Assembly: GCA_045133795.1 (NCBI GenBank)
Contig: JBGUUT010000083.1
Location: forward strand, 1-22,316
Length of the DNA stretch: 22,316 nucleotides
DNA from: RGIG8597 sp045133795
Lineage (GTDB): Bacteria > Spirochaetota > GWE2-31-10
Direction of reading: 5' to 3'
The translations under genes and the position numbers were made by a program. Under the pieces are notes generated by a model. It saw nothing but the letters and a program-made list of their open reading frames with translations. It searched no databases and was not told where the DNA came from. Shown in pieces: positions 22,220-22,316 of the stretch; position 1 is the stretch's first letter; each line of letters opens with the position of its first letter.

Positions 22220-22316
22220 TTATTCTGTTATCTCGTTGCCGTTTTCGTCTACGATGATGAGTTTTTCTTCTGAGAAACAGCCTCTAGCAAAAGCCGTAGG
22301 GTCTGTAGTACTGATA
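22220..22316 (-). CDS. Lipoprotein of the tandem family, C-terminal part only
   Basis: The frame is open from the window edge to a TAA at 22222-22220 and encodes 32 residues ending CFSEEKLIIVDENGNEITE. The last 15 residues match the tail of the 20956 product exactly. The rest lies beyond the window, so the array continues. Confidence 0.85.
   Translation of the reverse strand, partial: ISTTDPTAFARGCFSEEKLIIVDENGNEITE

Overview
The window is AT-rich bacterial chromosome. It most likely comes from a host-associated anaerobic spirochaete of the Treponema type. This is an inference from a single-chain pyruvate:ferredoxin oxidoreductase, many lipoproteins with loose spirochaete-style lipoboxes, a short Lys-type phosphoglycerate dehydrogenase, and dispersed palindromic repeats. 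No phage or plasmid genes are visible.

Layout: (1) 1-529 has no convincing gene. It is packed with hairpin-forming repeats: a 23-bp tandem array, a 55-bp hairpin insert in that array, and three unrelated palindromes. (2) 530-6025 holds housekeeping genes: serS (+), a ferritin-like gene (-), divergent serA (+), and metG (-), with clear terminators between them and a long imperfect palindrome at 3551-3615. (3) 6070-8316 encodes an exported beta-propeller protein with a degenerate NodB-like domain. (4) 8482-12039 is nifJ/por. (5) 15265-12208 (-) is a compact operon: HtrA-type protease, RNase D-like exonuclease, a lipoprotein, and a secreted helical protein. It is divergent from cysE and a translationally coupled methyltransferase (15408-17251, +). 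(6) 17292-18269 (-) is an orphan gene, followed by tRNA-Arg(CCU). (7) 18588 to the window end (-) is a tandem array of at least six lipoprotein genes.

The lipoprotein array is the most unusual part. At least five members share nearly identical C-terminal tails at DNA level, and three of the intergenic gaps carry the same REP-like hairpin (a fourth has a shortened form). Two members also share a 72-bp block spanning ribosome binding site and signal peptide, with one mismatch. The central, probably Ig-like (IPT/TIG-type) domains diverge. One intergenic copy carries a 30-bp perfect palindrome whose 20-bp core recurs at 283-302, about 20.6 kb away. The other copies look like empty sites.

Other points of interest are a ferritin that has lost most ferroxidase ligands, with a 22-bp dyad between the ferritin and serA promoters; the loss of NodB metal ligands in the propeller protein; and a dyad over the -10 box of nifJ.

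Several genes have a strong Shine-Dalgarno sequence inside the longest possible reading frame, so I moved their starts downstream (serA, metG, htrA, rnd, cysE, the 17292 gene, and two lipoproteins).
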